DNA of 64,000 bases, from contig JBGANQ010000047.1 in the NCBI GenBank assembly GCA_044222245.1, positions 1 to 64,000 of the forward strand. The letters run 5' to 3'. Under the pieces are notes generated by a model, which searched no databases, was not told the origin of the DNA, and saw only the letters and a list, made by a program, of their open reading frames with translations. Both the position numbers and the translations under genes were made by a program. The stretch comes from CALFML01 sp044222245 (GTDB lineage: Bacteria; Myxococcota_A; Polyangia; Palsa-1104; JAEUJZ01). The first letter of the stretch is position 1; every line of letters begins with the position of its first letter. Below, piece by piece: positions 1 through 9,163 of the stretch.

Positions 1-2
1 CG

Positions 3-446
3 CTGCTGGTGCCGCTCATCGAAGAGGGCTGGACCGCGGACCACGATCCGGTGAGCGAGCTGGTCGTGCGCCGCTACCTAATCGAGCTGCGCGGGCGCGC
101 CCCCGAGCTCGACACCCTGGTGCTCGGCTGCACGCACTACCCGCTGCTGGCGCCGCTGCTGCAGCGGATCGCCGACGAGCTGTGGGCCCACCCGATCACT
201 CTCGTCGACTCGGCGCAGGCGATGGCCGAGGCCGCCGCCGCCGAGCTCGCCCGCCGGGCTCTGCTGGCCGAGGAGCTCCCGCCCGCGTCCGCCGTCGCGG
301 GGGAGGGGCCACAGCGCCGCGCCACCGATCGCCTGCGCTGCTTTGTCACCGACGAAGCCCGCGTGGCCGAGGTCGGGGCGCGCTTCCTCGGCCGCGACCT
401 TGGGCCGATCGAGCTCGTCGACATCGCCGACACGAGCGGCTCCTAG
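3..446 (+). CDS. murI: Glutamate racemase, C-terminal part (5' end outside window)
   Basis: Cofactor-independent racemase that makes D-glutamate for peptidoglycan in the cytoplasm. The open frame enters from the left edge without a start, so only about the last 147 residues are present. The second catalytic-cysteine motif LVLGCTHYPLL is clear, followed by the expected VDSAQAMAE segment. An Ala-rich insert and a final region matching the short C-terminal tail of the family precede the TAG stop. It is co-directional with the microcompartment genes but separated from them by about 140 bp, so it is probably a neighbour rather than a pathway member. Confidence 0.9.
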   Translation: MLVPLIEEGWTADHDPVSELVVRRYLIELRGRAPELDTLVLGCTHYPLLAPLLQRIADELWAHPITLVDSAQAMAEAAAAELARRALLAEELPPASAVAGEGPQRRATDRLRCFVTDEARVAEVGARFLGRDLGPIELVDIADTSGS

Positions 447-589
447 CGCCCAATAGCGCCCCGTAGCGCAAGCCCGGCTGCGCCGGTGGCCCACCGCGGA
501 GGCCGGCCGCGCCGCCCCCTTCTGCAATCGGCGTTGACCCCTCAGGGTCGGCTTTGTTAACGTCGCGCCACCTTTTGGGAATCGGAGCC

Positions 590-1231
<642 letters not shown>

Positions 1232-1263
1232 CTTCACTCACCAAAGAGCAAGGGATACAGAAA

Positions 1264-1569
1264 ATGGCTGATGCGCTTGGAATGATTGAGACCAAGGGGT
1301 TTGTCGGGATGGTGGAAGCCGCCGACGCGATGGTCAAGGCGGCCCGGGTCGAGCTGGTCGGGTTCGAGAAGATCGGCGGCGGCTACGTGACCGCGATCGT
1401 GCGCGGCGACGTCGCCGCGGTCAAGGCGGCCACCGAGGCCGGTCAGCGCGCCGCCGAGCGCGTCGGTGAGCTGGTCAGCGTGCACGTCATCCCGCGCCCG
1501 CACCAGAACATCGATCAGGTGCTGCCGCTGGGCCGCGCCGGCAACTCCACCGCCGGCAAAGACAAGTAG
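1264..1569 (+). CDS. Microcompartment shell hexamer protein BMC-H
   Basis: A single-domain BMC (Pfam 00936-type) protein of 101 residues, the main facet tile of the shell. It begins MADALGMIETKGFVGMVEAA, with the typical ADAMVKAARVELVG helix, then the pore-loop region KIGGGYVTAIVRGDVAAVK, and ends in VHVIPRP before a short tail. The start ATG is preceded by a purine-rich AGAGCAAGGG. It lies 32 bp after BMC-T2 and 6 bp before BMC-P, which implies co-transcription. The pore-lining motif (GGG in the IGGGY loop) suggests a small polar pore, but the permeant cannot be read from sequence. Confidence 0.96.
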   Translation: MADALGMIETKGFVGMVEAADAMVKAARVELVGFEKIGGGYVTAIVRGDVAAVKAATEAGQRAAERVGELVSVHVIPRPHQNIDQVLPLGRAGNSTAGKDK

Positions 1570-1575
1570 CCCGCC

Positions 1576-1869
1576 ATGGTCCTTGGCCTGGTAGTGGGCA
1601 CGGTGGTGGCGAGCCGCAAGGAAGAGGAGCTGAGGAGCCTCAAGTTCCTGCTCGTCAAGCCGTGCGACGCAGCCGGCAAGCCGACCAGCGCGGCGCCGGT
1701 GGTGGCGGCCGACGCGGTGGGCGCGGGCGTCGGCGAGGTCGTGCTGTACGCCTCGGGCTCGTCGGCGCGGCAGACCGTCGCGACCAAGGACCGGCCGGTC
1801 GACGCCACGATCATGGCGATCGTCGACGCCGTCGATATGGACGGCAAGGCGCAGTACACCAAGGGCTGA
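1576..1869 (+). CDS. Microcompartment vertex pentamer protein BMC-P (EutN/CcmL family)
   Basis: A 97-residue EutN/CcmL-type protein that caps the icosahedral vertices of the shell. The N-terminal VLGLVVGTVVASRK, the central LLVKPCDAAG, and the near-invariant ADAVGAGVGEVVLYASGSSA segment identify the family; PVDATIMAIVDAVD closes the beta barrel. It starts 6 bp after the BMC-H stop. About 160 bp of GC-rich sequence without a recognisable gene separates it from the aldehyde dehydrogenase, but all are co-directional. Confidence 0.96.
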   Translation: MVLGLVVGTVVASRKEEELRSLKFLLVKPCDAAGKPTSAAPVVAADAVGAGVGEVVLYASGSSARQTVATKDRPVDATIMAIVDAVDMDGKAQYTKG

Positions 1870-2032
1870 GCGGCGCCGGCCGCCGTCCGGGCCTGGCCGC
1901 GGTGGCGGCGCGGCCCGGACGCAGCGCGTGCAGGTCGGCTCGCCGGGCGAGTCGGCGGCGCGGTCCATCACCGGGCCGCGGCGGGGTCACCGGAGCTCCT
2001 AGAGCTCCCCTTAAACTCGGAGAGATCGGGCC

Positions 2033-3589
2033 GTGCAACTGGACGAACAGCGCATCCAAGAGATCGTCGACAAGGTGGTCTCACGCCTCGGCTCTGAGGC
2101 CAGCACCAAGCCGCCGCTCCAGGCGATGCTGCAGGCGACCGAGCGGGGCGTGAGCACCGGCGTCGGCGCCTTCCGACCCGGCGCCAGCGCCGCGCCGCCG
2201 CCGGCGAGCTCGACCGGCTTTGTGCCGCCGCACCTGCGCGCCGCGGCGCCGGGCCGGCGGCCGGACGCCAAGATTCCCCGCGCCAGCCTCGGGCTGTTTC
2301 AGGACATGGACTCGGCGGTGGTGGCGGCGCGCAAGGCCTTCGAGCTGTACCACGCGGTGCCGGTGGCGACGCGCGAGAAGATCGTCGCGGCGATGCGCAA
2401 GGTGACCCACGACAACCTGCGCGCCCTGTCCGAGTACGCGGTGGCCGAGACCGGCCTTGGTCGCGTCGAGGACAAGCTCAAGAAAAACGCCCTGGTCGCC
2501 AACAAGACCCCCGGGCCCGAGATCCTGCGCCCCATCGCCTTTACCGGCGACAACGGTCTTACCGTCATCGACCGCGCCTCGTACGGCGTCATCGGCGCGA
2601 TCACCCCGACGACCAACCCCACCGAGACGATCCTCAACAACGGCATCGGCATGCTCGCCGGCGGCAACGCGGTGGTGTTCAACAACCACCCCTACGCCTG
2701 GCGGACCTGCGCCTGGTTTGTCCACCTGCTCAACGAGGCGGTGGTGCAGAGCGGCGGCCCGCCCAACCTGCTGTGCAACCTCGCCGAGCCGACGATCGAG
2801 AGCGCGCAGAAGCTGATGACCCACAAGGGCGTCCGCCTGCTGGTGGTCACCGGCGGCCCGGCGGTGGTCAAGGCGGCGATGACCTCGGGCAAGCGGGCGA
2901 TCGGCGCCGGACCGGGCAACCCGCCGGCGGTGGTCGACGCCACGGCGCGCCTGGACGTCGCGGCGCGCGGCATCATCGAAGGCGCCTCGATCGACAACAA
3001 CATCGTCTGCGTCGCCGAAAAAGAGATCTGCGCCGTCGACAAGATCGCCGACGCCCTCAAGGCCGAGCTGGCCCGCCTTGGCTGCTACCTTTTGTCGGAT
3101 CGCCAGGTGACCGCCCTGGAGAAGGTCGTCCTCGACGGCGATCACGTCAACAAGGACTGGGTCGGCAAGAACGCCAGCCTGATCGCCAAGCAGATCGGCG
3201 TCCACGTGCCCGACGAGTGCCGCCTGCTCATCGCCGACGTGCCCGAGCAGCACCCGTTCATCCAGCACGAGCTGCTCATGCCGGTGCTCGGCCTGTGCCG
3301 CTACCCCGACGTGAGCGCCGCGATCGCCGGCGCGGTGCGCTGCGAGCACGGCTTTGGCCACACCGCCGTCATGTACTCGCAGACGGTCGAAGCGCTGTCG
3401 GCGATGGGCCGGGTGATAAACGTCAGCATCTACGTCAAAAACGGCAGCAGCCTGGCCGGCCTTGGCTATAACGGCGAGGGCTACACCTCGTTCACCATCG
3501 CCTCGCCGACCGGCGAGGGCATGACCACGGCGCTGTCGTTTACCCGCGAGCGCCGCTGCACGATGAAGGACGCCTTCCGCTTCGTCTAG
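2033..3589 (+). CDS. CoA-acylating aldehyde dehydrogenase with N-terminal encapsulation helix (PduP/EutE-like BMC cargo)
   Basis: NAD-dependent oxidation of an aldehyde to acyl-CoA inside the microcompartment is the likely role, by analogy with PduP and EutE. It has 518 residues. Residues 2-22 form an amphipathic helix (LDEQRIQEIVDKVVSRLGSE) joined by a Pro/Ala-rich linker to the catalytic domain from about residue 80. This is the layout of known encapsulation peptides. The catalytic cysteine is Cys326 in DNNIVCVAEKE, and the cofactor region includes ITPTTNPTETILNN. The GTG start is supported by the helix and by a GGAGAG 11 bp upstream. No PduL, alcohol dehydrogenase or signature lyase is adjacent, so the substrate aldehyde is unknown. 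Confidence 0.92.
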   Translation: MQLDEQRIQEIVDKVVSRLGSEASTKPPLQAMLQATERGVSTGVGAFRPGASAAPPPASSTGFVPPHLRAAAPGRRPDAKIPRASLGLFQDMDSAVVAARKAFELYHAVPVATREKIVAAMRKVTHDNLRALSEYAVAETGLGRVEDKLKKNALVANKTPGPEILRPIAFTGDNGLTVIDRASYGVIGAITPTTNPTETILNNGIGMLAGGNAVVFNNHPYAWRTCAWFVHLLNEAVVQSGGPPNLLCNLAEPTIESAQKLMTHKGVRLLVVTGGPAVVKAAMTSGKRAIGAGPGNPPAVVDATARLDVAARGIIEGASIDNNIVCVAEKEICAVDKIADALKAELARLGCYLLSDRQVTALEKVVLDGDHVNKDWVGKNASLIAKQIGVHVPDECRLLIADVPEQHPFIQHELLMPVLGLCRYPDVSAAIAGAVRCEHGFGHTAVMYSQTVEALSAMGRVINVSIYVKNGSSLAGLGYNGEGYTSFTIASPTGEGMTTALSFTRERRCTMKDAFRFV

Positions 3590-3737
3590 GCTGCACCGCC
3601 GCGAGATCAAAGCGTTAAGCTGTTAGCCATGCCGCATCCCGCAATCGCCCGCTGCTGCCAGAAGCCGCCTCGCCCGAGGTGGGCGGGGGGCGTCGCGGCG
3701 ACCGGCCGGGCGGCGACTCGGCAAGGGGCGGGCTAGC

Positions 3738-4337
3738 GTGGGGCCGCTGCGCCAAGGAGCGGGCCAGACCATCGAGCTTGGCGGCCCGGCGCTCGGCCTG
3801 ATCGAGGTCCAGTCGATCGCCCGCGGCGTCACCGTCTCCGATGCCATGGTCAAGCGGGCCGCGGTGCAGCTGGTGCTGACGCGGCCGGTCTCGCCGGGCA
3901 AGCACCTGTCTTTGTGCAGCGGCGAGGTCGCAGAGGTGCAGGAGGCGATGCTCGCCGGCCGCGAGCGCGCCGGCACCACCCTGTGCGACGAGCTGCTCCT
4001 CACCCAGGTGCATGAAGAGGTGCTGGCCGTGCTGCGCCGCACCGAGCGGCGGCCGCTCGATCCCGACCTGGCGCTCGGGATCCTCGAGACGTTTAGCGCC
4101 GCCGCCACCCTGCTCGGGGCCGACACCGCGTGCAAGGCGGCCGAGGTCACCCTGTCCGAGCTGCGCCTGTGCGACGGCCTGGGCGGCAAGGGCTTCGCCA
4201 TCCTCACCGGTGAGCAGGACATGGTCGAAGCGGCGCTTTCGGCGGTGCAGCAGCGCCTGACCCCCGGCCTCTACCTGGGCCACGAGCTCATCGCCCGGCC
4301 CCACCCCGAGCTGCTCGACTCGCTGCTGCGGCAGTAG
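3738..4337 (+). CDS. Microcompartment shell trimer protein BMC-T (T1-like)
   Basis: A second tandem-BMC shell protein, 199 residues. The first BMC domain carries ALGLIEVQSIARGVTVSDAM and LVLTRPVSPGKHL; the second carries TACKAAEVTLSELRLCDGLG and GFAILTGEQDMVEAALS. It differs clearly from the trimer at 590, and resembles the T1 trimer of the Haliangium shell as I remember it. The GTG start at 3738 is the first plausible one, and the preceding 150 bp contain a GC-rich hairpin-like stretch but no gene. The stop lies only 4 bp from the stop of the converging ABC permease. Confidence 0.92.
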   Translation: MGPLRQGAGQTIELGGPALGLIEVQSIARGVTVSDAMVKRAAVQLVLTRPVSPGKHLSLCSGEVAEVQEAMLAGRERAGTTLCDELLLTQVHEEVLAVLRRTERRPLDPDLALGILETFSAAATLLGADTACKAAEVTLSELRLCDGLGGKGFAILTGEQDMVEAALSAVQQRLTPGLYLGHELIARPHPELLDSLLRQ

Positions 4338-4341
4338 GCCG

Positions 4342-5421
4342 CTAGCTCCACAGCTTGGCGCGCAGGCCGCGCGAGAGCAGCAGGCCGATGAAGAACGGCG
4401 CGCCGATGCACGCTGTCACCACCCCTACCGGCAGCACCGCCGGGCGCGCCACCACCTGCGCCAGCAGGTCGCACAGCACCAGGAAGCTGCCGCCGCACAG
4501 CGCCGAGGCTGGCAGCAGCAGCCGGTGATCCGGGCCGAGCAGCGAGCGCAGCGCGTGCGGCACCAGCAGCCCGACAAACCCGATCGGCCCCGCCACCGCC
4601 ACCACCGCGCCCACCGCCAGCGACGAGGCCAGATAGACCCAGCGCGTCGCCCGCCGCACGTCCACCCCCAGGCCCGCCGCCGCGTCCGGCCCCGCCGACA
4701 GCGCGTTGAGGTCGCGCGCCCGCGGCCACAAAAGCGCCAGCGCCAGCGCCACCGGCAGCGCCATGCGCAGCACCAGGTCGTGCCGCATGACGTCCAGGTC
4801 CCCCATCTGCCAGCGCACGATGCGGTAGGTCTGGCCAAAGTCGGCAGTGTAGATCACCGCCATGATCAGCGCGCTGGCCAGCACCGCCAGCGTCACCCCC
4901 GACAGGAGCAGCGTCGTCGGTCCCGTCCCCCCGCGCTCGCCCAGCCAGAACACCAGCCCGACCACCAAGAGCGCGAACAGCGACGCCATCAGCGGCAGCG
5001 CCAGCTCGCCCAGGGCGAAGCCGAACAGGCTCAGCGACTCCAGCCCGAAGCGGATCGCCAGCACCGCCCCCAGTGAGCTGCCCGAGGACACGCCCAGCGT
5101 GAACGGGCAGGCCAGGGGGTTGCGCAGCAGCGCCTGGAACGCCACCCCGGCCGCCGCCAGCCCGGCCCCCGCCGTCGCCGCCGCCAGCACCCGCGGCAGC
5201 CGCCCGTAAAGCAACACGCGCGCCGCCGGGTTATCGGCCAGCGGCCGCCGCAGGTCGAGCGCCGCGCCGAGGTCGATGTGCGCCGAGCCGAACAGCGGGG
5301 ACAGCAGCAGCGACAGCAGCAGCAGCCCGAGACAGGCCAGCAGCACCTTGGCGAAGCGCGCTCGGCTCACCTGCTGGCCAGGCCCCGGGCTGGGGCGCGG
5401 GGGCGATGCGGGCGCGCTCAT
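4342..5421 (-). CDS. FecCD/BtuC-family ABC importer permease
   Basis: Inner-membrane permease for ferric siderophore, haem or cobalamin uptake; 359 residues with about ten hydrophobic segments. Family signatures are RLPRVLAAATAGAGLAAAG, FQALLRNPLACPFTLGVSSG, and the coupling region PIGFVGLLVPHALRSLLG. Its ATG overlaps the TGA of the ATPase gene by four bases, so translation is coupled. No periplasmic binding protein or TonB receptor is in the window. Lying next to a BMC locus invites the idea of B12 import, but there is no B12 enzyme here and no cobalamin riboswitch was recognised upstream. Confidence 0.88.
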   Translation of the reverse strand: MSAPASPPRPSPGPGQQVSRARFAKVLLACLGLLLLSLLLSPLFGSAHIDLGAALDLRRPLADNPAARVLLYGRLPRVLAAATAGAGLAAAGVAFQALLRNPLACPFTLGVSSGSSLGAVLAIRFGLESLSLFGFALGELALPLMASLFALLVVGLVFWLGERGGTGPTTLLLSGVTLAVLASALIMAVIYTADFGQTYRIVRWQMGDLDVMRHDLVLRMALPVALALALLWPRARDLNALSAGPDAAAGLGVDVRRATRWVYLASSLAVGAVVAVAGPIGFVGLLVPHALRSLLGPDHRLLLPASALCGGSFLVLCDLLAQVVARPAVLPVGVVTACIGAPFFIGLLLSRGLRAKLWS

Positions 5422-6194
5422 GCCGGCACCGCGAACGGGATGCCCGAGGGCAGGCGGCCGATGTGCAGCTCGACCCCGAGCCGCGGCCCGGCCGCTGCCA
5501 GCACCTCCAGGGTGGCGCCGGTAAGCGCCAGCGTGCCGTCGTGAACGAGCGCCGCCTGGGGGGCGAAGCGAGCGGCCAGGTTCAGGTCGTGGGTGGTGAA
5601 CACGAGCGCCTTGCCGCGCCCGCAGATGCCCTCCATCGCCCGGCCGAGCGCGATCGCGTGCGCCGGGTCCAGGCCCGCAGTCGGCTCGTCGAGGAGCACG
5701 ACCTCGGTGTCCTGGGCGAGCGCCTGTGCCAGCAGCACCCGCCGCCGCTCGCCGCCCGACAGCTGCGACAGCGGGCGGTCGCGCAGCGGCAGCACGTCGG
5801 TCTGCGCCATCGCCGCCTCGGCCGCCTGCAGATCCTCGGCGGTCTCGAAGCTGTGGCGGGCGCGGGCGTAGCGGCCCATCAGCACCACCTCGAGCGCGGT
5901 GAAGGGGAAGATGTGGCCGCTGTCCTGCGGCAGGTAGGCGATGTGGCGGGCGATAGTCGACCGCGGCAGACCGCCGCGCTCGCCGAGCAGCATGCCGGCG
6001 CACTCGACGCGCCCGCTCTGCGCCTGCAAGATCCCCGCGCACAGCCGCAAAAGCGTCGACTTGCCGGCCCCGTTCTCCCCGAGCACGCACAGCATCTGGC
6101 CGGCGCCGACCGCCAGGTTGACCGCGCGCAGCACGGCGCGGCCCTCGTAGGCAAAGCTCACCCCGGAGAGCTTGAGCAGGTCGGAGGCAGGCAC
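5418..6194 (-). CDS. FecE/BtuD-type ABC transporter ATPase
   Basis: ATP-binding subunit, 258 residues, paired with the overlapping permease. It shows Walker A GENGAGKST, Q-loop YLPQ, signature LSGGERRRVLLAQ, Walker B VVLLDEPTAGLD and the switch histidine in TTHDLNLA. The start is GTG at 6194. A TATAGT hexamer on the minus strand at 6203-6208 is only 8 bp upstream, so the transcript may be nearly leaderless; no good -35 accompanies it. Substrate cannot be assigned; haem, iron chelate or corrinoid are possible. Confidence 0.9.
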   Translation of the reverse strand: MPASDLLKLSGVSFAYEGRAVLRAVNLAVGAGQMLCVLGENGAGKSTLLRLCAGILQAQSGRVECAGMLLGERGGLPRSTIARHIAYLPQDSGHIFPFTALEVVLMGRYARARHSFETAEDLQAAEAAMAQTDVLPLRDRPLSQLSGGERRRVLLAQALAQDTEVVLLDEPTAGLDPAHAIALGRAMEGICGRGKALVFTTHDLNLAARFAPQAALVHDGTLALTGATLEVLAAAGPRLGVELHIGRLPSGIPFAVPA

Positions 6195-6220
6195 GGCCGG
6201 TCACTATACAAACTCGTGGT

Positions 6221-6337
6221 CCTGCCGGGGCAGGGAAAAGTCGCTGCCGGGCCGCTGGCGGGGCCGCGGCGGCGGCCGGTTTACTAAGGCTGGCCGGGGC
6301 CGCAGCGGTCCTGCCGGGGCGCGGAAAACTTTTTCCG
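6221..6337. promoter_or_regulatory. Divergent intergenic region with a 16-bp inverted repeat and a duplicated 11-mer
   Basis: Between the divergent ABC operon and the secreted-protein gene, CGGAAAACTTTTTCCG at 6322-6337 is a perfect inverted repeat (7-bp arms, 2-bp centre). The 11-mer CCTGCCGGGGC occurs at 6221-6231 and again at 6310-6320, in both cases followed by a GGAAAA. This could be an operator or a short hairpin; no regulator is implied by the sequence itself. Confidence 0.35.
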
Positions 6338-6478
6338 TGCGGCCGATAAATGGTGCTAAACAGGGCGCAAATGCCTTCGCTGCTCCTAACTCAGTTCGCG
6401 GGTCCGTTTGCTGGTCGGTTCACTGGCTCCACGCTCGGCACGGGGAGGGTCGCGGCAGCTCCCAGGCAATCAGCTGCG

Positions 6479-7708
6479 ATGCCTGTAGCGGGCGCGGCGC
6501 GGCGCGCGACGCTGTCGGGGCAGCTGCTGCTTGGTACGGTCCTTTTGGCCCTTGCCGGCGGCGGCAGCGCCTGGGCGCAAGGCAAGGCCGCGGCAGCTCC
6601 CGCGGCCCCCGCGGTCCCCGCGGCCAAGGGGGAGCCGGCCAAGGCCAAGGATGCCGGCGGCGCCTTGCCCGATGCTTTCGCCAACGTCCCGGCGGCCCCG
6701 ACGGCCAAGGTCGCGGCGCCGGCCTCGTTCGACGAGCTGCTCAAGGACGCGGTGCCGGTCAGGGACCTGGCGACCCTCATCGAGCCGCTGTACGCCAAGT
6801 GCGACGACGGCGACGCGCTCATCCGGCGGCAGTGCGAGGGGACGCGCGGCTACCTCCTTGACTACCTGAAGTCGCACACCTTCGTCGCCGACTCCGATGT
6901 CCAGCCTGAGACGACGCCCTACGACACGGTGGCCAAGCAGGTCGATATGGAGGTCGCCGGCTGCGTCGCCTGCAAGTACCCGCCGACCGTCGCCGGCGAG
7001 CCGCGCTACGTCACCACCCGGCCACCGCAGCGGATCGCCGAGGGGCGCGCCATCGTGCAGCTGGTCGCCAGCCATGAGATCTCGCTGCCCGACCGCACCG
7101 GCGCCGATCGCTTCGTCGAGCGGGTGGTGCCGCGGCTGCGCGTCCAGCATGTGTTCCGCTTCGGCAGCCCCTACGGCGAGGCGGCTCCCGTCAAGACCGC
7201 CAGCGTCGCTGGCAAGGCCCCCGCGGCGCCGCTGGCCCCAGCGGTCGCGACCAAGGGCGTGCAGATCGTGCCGCTTGGGCACCGCGTCTTTGACCGCTGC
7301 ACCGGCCAGATCGCGGCGGCCTCGCCCGAGCAGGCGATGCCGGTGCGGGTGACCCCCGACCGCAGCTGCCCGCCCAAGGGCAGCGAGGAGCTGTCGCAGG
7401 CCGAGCTCAAGCGCGCCGAGGAGTTCGCGGCCCTGCCCGAGCGCCTGCTGCCGCACCAGATCGATCAGGTGCTGGCCCCCATCCAGGCCAAGATCCACGA
7501 GTGCTACGTCGAGTTCGGCGAGCCGAGCGGCACCGCCAAGGTCGCGGTCACCATCGGCGGCGCCGGCAAGCTGACGGCGATCTCGCTGGCGGCGCCGTTT
7601 GACAAGGCCGACATCGGCGTGTGCATGCGCTCGCAGCTCAAGACCGCGGTGTTCCCCAAGTTCCGCGGCGGCGCGATGAACGTCGACTACGTCTACCAGG
7701 TGAACTGA
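6479..7708 (+). CDS. Secreted protein with C-terminal AgmX/PglI-like domain, function unknown
   Basis: A 409-residue exported protein. The ATG at 6479 gives a clean signal peptide (Arg-rich start, then QLLLGTVLLALAGGGSAWAQ); the frame is open further upstream, but that extension would bury the signal. An Ala/Pro/Lys-rich linker follows, then a domain with a CVACKYPP motif. The last ~70 residues (QIDQVLAPIQAKIHECYVEFG to the end) resemble the C-terminal domain seen in myxobacterial AgmX/PglI-type and TonB-like proteins: a conserved Cys-Tyr helix, then a beta hairpin. This resemblance is by eye. Stop overlaps the start region of the next gene. Confidence 0.6.
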   Translation: MPVAGAARRATLSGQLLLGTVLLALAGGGSAWAQGKAAAAPAAPAVPAAKGEPAKAKDAGGALPDAFANVPAAPTAKVAAPASFDELLKDAVPVRDLATLIEPLYAKCDDGDALIRRQCEGTRGYLLDYLKSHTFVADSDVQPETTPYDTVAKQVDMEVAGCVACKYPPTVAGEPRYVTTRPPQRIAEGRAIVQLVASHEISLPDRTGADRFVERVVPRLRVQHVFRFGSPYGEAAPVKTASVAGKAPAAPLAPAVATKGVQIVPLGHRVFDRCTGQIAAASPEQAMPVRVTPDRSCPPKGSEELSQAELKRAEEFAALPERLLPHQIDQVLAPIQAKIHECYVEFGEPSGTAKVAVTIGGAGKLTAISLAAPFDKADIGVCMRSQLKTAVFPKFRGGAMNVDYVYQVN

Positions 7709-7716
7709 GCGCCGCG

Positions 7717-8403
7717 TTGGCGCCGCTCTGGCATCCGCTCGCCCTGTCGCTGGTGGTGGCGCTGCTGGCCACCGGCTTGTCGAGCGGGCTCGGCATCGCG
7801 CTGGCGGCGCTGCTGGCCCGTCGGCGGTTTATCGGGCGCGAGCTCGTCGATGCCGCGCTGTCGCTGCCGCTGGTGCTGCCGCCGACGGTGCTCGGCTACT
7901 ACCTGCTGGTGCTGCTCGGCCGCCACAGCGCGCTCGGCCGCGCCTTCGAGGCGGTGACCGGCACGCCGCTCACCTTCACGCCCACCGGCGCCGTGGTCGC
8001 GGCGATGGTGCACGCGCTGCCGGCGATCGCCAAGTCGACGCGCGCCGCCCTGCAGGAGGTCGATCCGCTGCTGCTGCGCGCCGCCGCCTCGCTCGGCGCC
8101 GGCGAGCTGCGAACGCTGTGGACGGTGTCGCTGCCGGTGTGCTGGCGCCAGATCCTGGCCGCGGTGATGCTGGCGTTCACGCGCGCGCTCGGCGACTTTG
8201 GCGTGACGCTGATGGTGGCCGGGGACATCCCCGGCTACACGCAGACTGCGGCGCTGGCCATCTACGACGCGGTGCAGGCGGGGCGGGAGCGCGACGCGCT
8301 CTTTTTGATCGTCATCCTGTCGGCGATCTCGCTGGCCATCGTGTACGCGGTAAACCGGCTGGCGGCGGGTCGCCCGGCGGCCGACGTCGGCCAGGGCGAG
8401 TGA
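7717..8403 (+). CDS. ModB-like molybdate/tungstate ABC permease
   Basis: A 228-residue integral membrane protein of the ModB/CysT family with five to six hydrophobic segments. Signatures: LSLPLVLPPTVLGYYLLVLLG, the coupling-loop region AAASLGAGELRTLWTVSLP, and TRALGDFGVTLMVAGDIPG. The TTG at 7717 is chosen because the membrane domain begins right after it; the frame upstream runs into the preceding gene. The ATPase gene follows after 3 bp. The periplasmic ModA is absent here. Confidence 0.85.
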   Translation: MAPLWHPLALSLVVALLATGLSSGLGIALAALLARRRFIGRELVDAALSLPLVLPPTVLGYYLLVLLGRHSALGRAFEAVTGTPLTFTPTGAVVAAMVHALPAIAKSTRAALQEVDPLLLRAAASLGAGELRTLWTVSLPVCWRQILAAVMLAFTRALGDFGVTLMVAGDIPGYTQTAALAIYDAVQAGRERDALFLIVILSAISLAIVYAVNRLAAGRPAADVGQGE

Positions 8404-8406
8404 GCG

Positions 8407-9126
8407 ATGGGCGCGCCTGACGCCGCTCCTTCTGAAAGCCCGCTGCTCGAGGTCGCGGCGATGGTGCGCCGGCCGGCCGCGGCGGCCCTGTGGATCCGCA
8501 TCACCGCGCCGCCCGGCGTCACCGTGCTCCTGGGTCCCTCGGGCTCTGGCAAGAGCACGACGCTCGATGTCATCGCCGGGCACCTCCTCCCCGAGCACGG
8601 GCAGGTGACGCTCGGCGGCCAGCCGCTGCTGCGCCGCGCGCCCGGGGAGCCGGCCACGGTCAATCAGCCGCCGCAGCGCCGCCGCATCGGCTACGTCTTG
8701 CAGAGCCAGGCGCTGTTCCCCCACCTGACGGTGCAGCAGAACCTGGCCTTCGGGCTGTTCGCGCAGCCGCGCGCCGCGCGCCGGGTCGCCGAGCTGGCGG
8801 CGCGGCTGGAGCTCGAGCCGCTGCTCCACCGGCGACCCGGCGAGCTGTCGGGCGGCCAGCGCCAGCGGGTGGCGCTCGGGCGGGCGCTGGCCCCGGCGCC
8901 GCGGGCGCTGCTGCTGGACGAGCCGCTGTCCGCCGTCGATCTGGGGCAGCGCCGCGAGCTGCTGGGCCGCCTGCGCGAGCTTCTATCAGAGCTCGCCATC
9001 CCGGTCATCTACGTCACCCACAGCCAAGAGGAGCTGCGCTTCTGGGACTGCCCGGCGATCGAGCTGCGCCTGCGCCCCGGCCCACCCGGCAGCGAGCCCG
9101 TGATCGAGACCGTGAGCGCTCCCTGA
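8407..9126 (+). CDS. ModC-like ABC ATPase lacking the TOBE/MOP domain
   Basis: ATPase partner of the preceding permease, 239 residues. Motifs: Walker A GPSGSGKST, Q-loop YVLQSQALFPHLTV, signature LSGGQRQRVALGRAL, Walker B ALLLDEPLSAVD, switch THSQEE. Canonical ModC is about 350 residues with a C-terminal molybdate-binding MOP/TOBE domain; this one ends shortly after the nucleotide-binding domain. Either substrate sensing is lost or done elsewhere, or the pair transports another anion. Confidence 0.85.
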   Translation: MGAPDAAPSESPLLEVAAMVRRPAAAALWIRITAPPGVTVLLGPSGSGKSTTLDVIAGHLLPEHGQVTLGGQPLLRRAPGEPATVNQPPQRRRIGYVLQSQALFPHLTVQQNLAFGLFAQPRAARRVAELAARLELEPLLHRRPGELSGGQRQRVALGRALAPAPRALLLDEPLSAVDLGQRRELLGRLRELLSELAIPVIYVTHSQEELRFWDCPAIELRLRPGPPGSEPVIETVSAP

Positions 9127-9163
9127 GCGGTGCCCGGTCTCCGCCCGAGGGGTCGGCCAGGGC

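Noticed and set aside
6195..6478. Cobalamin riboswitch upstream of the BtuCD-like genes
   Set aside because: No B12-box or other conserved core segments are visible; only a short inverted repeat and a duplicated 11-mer.
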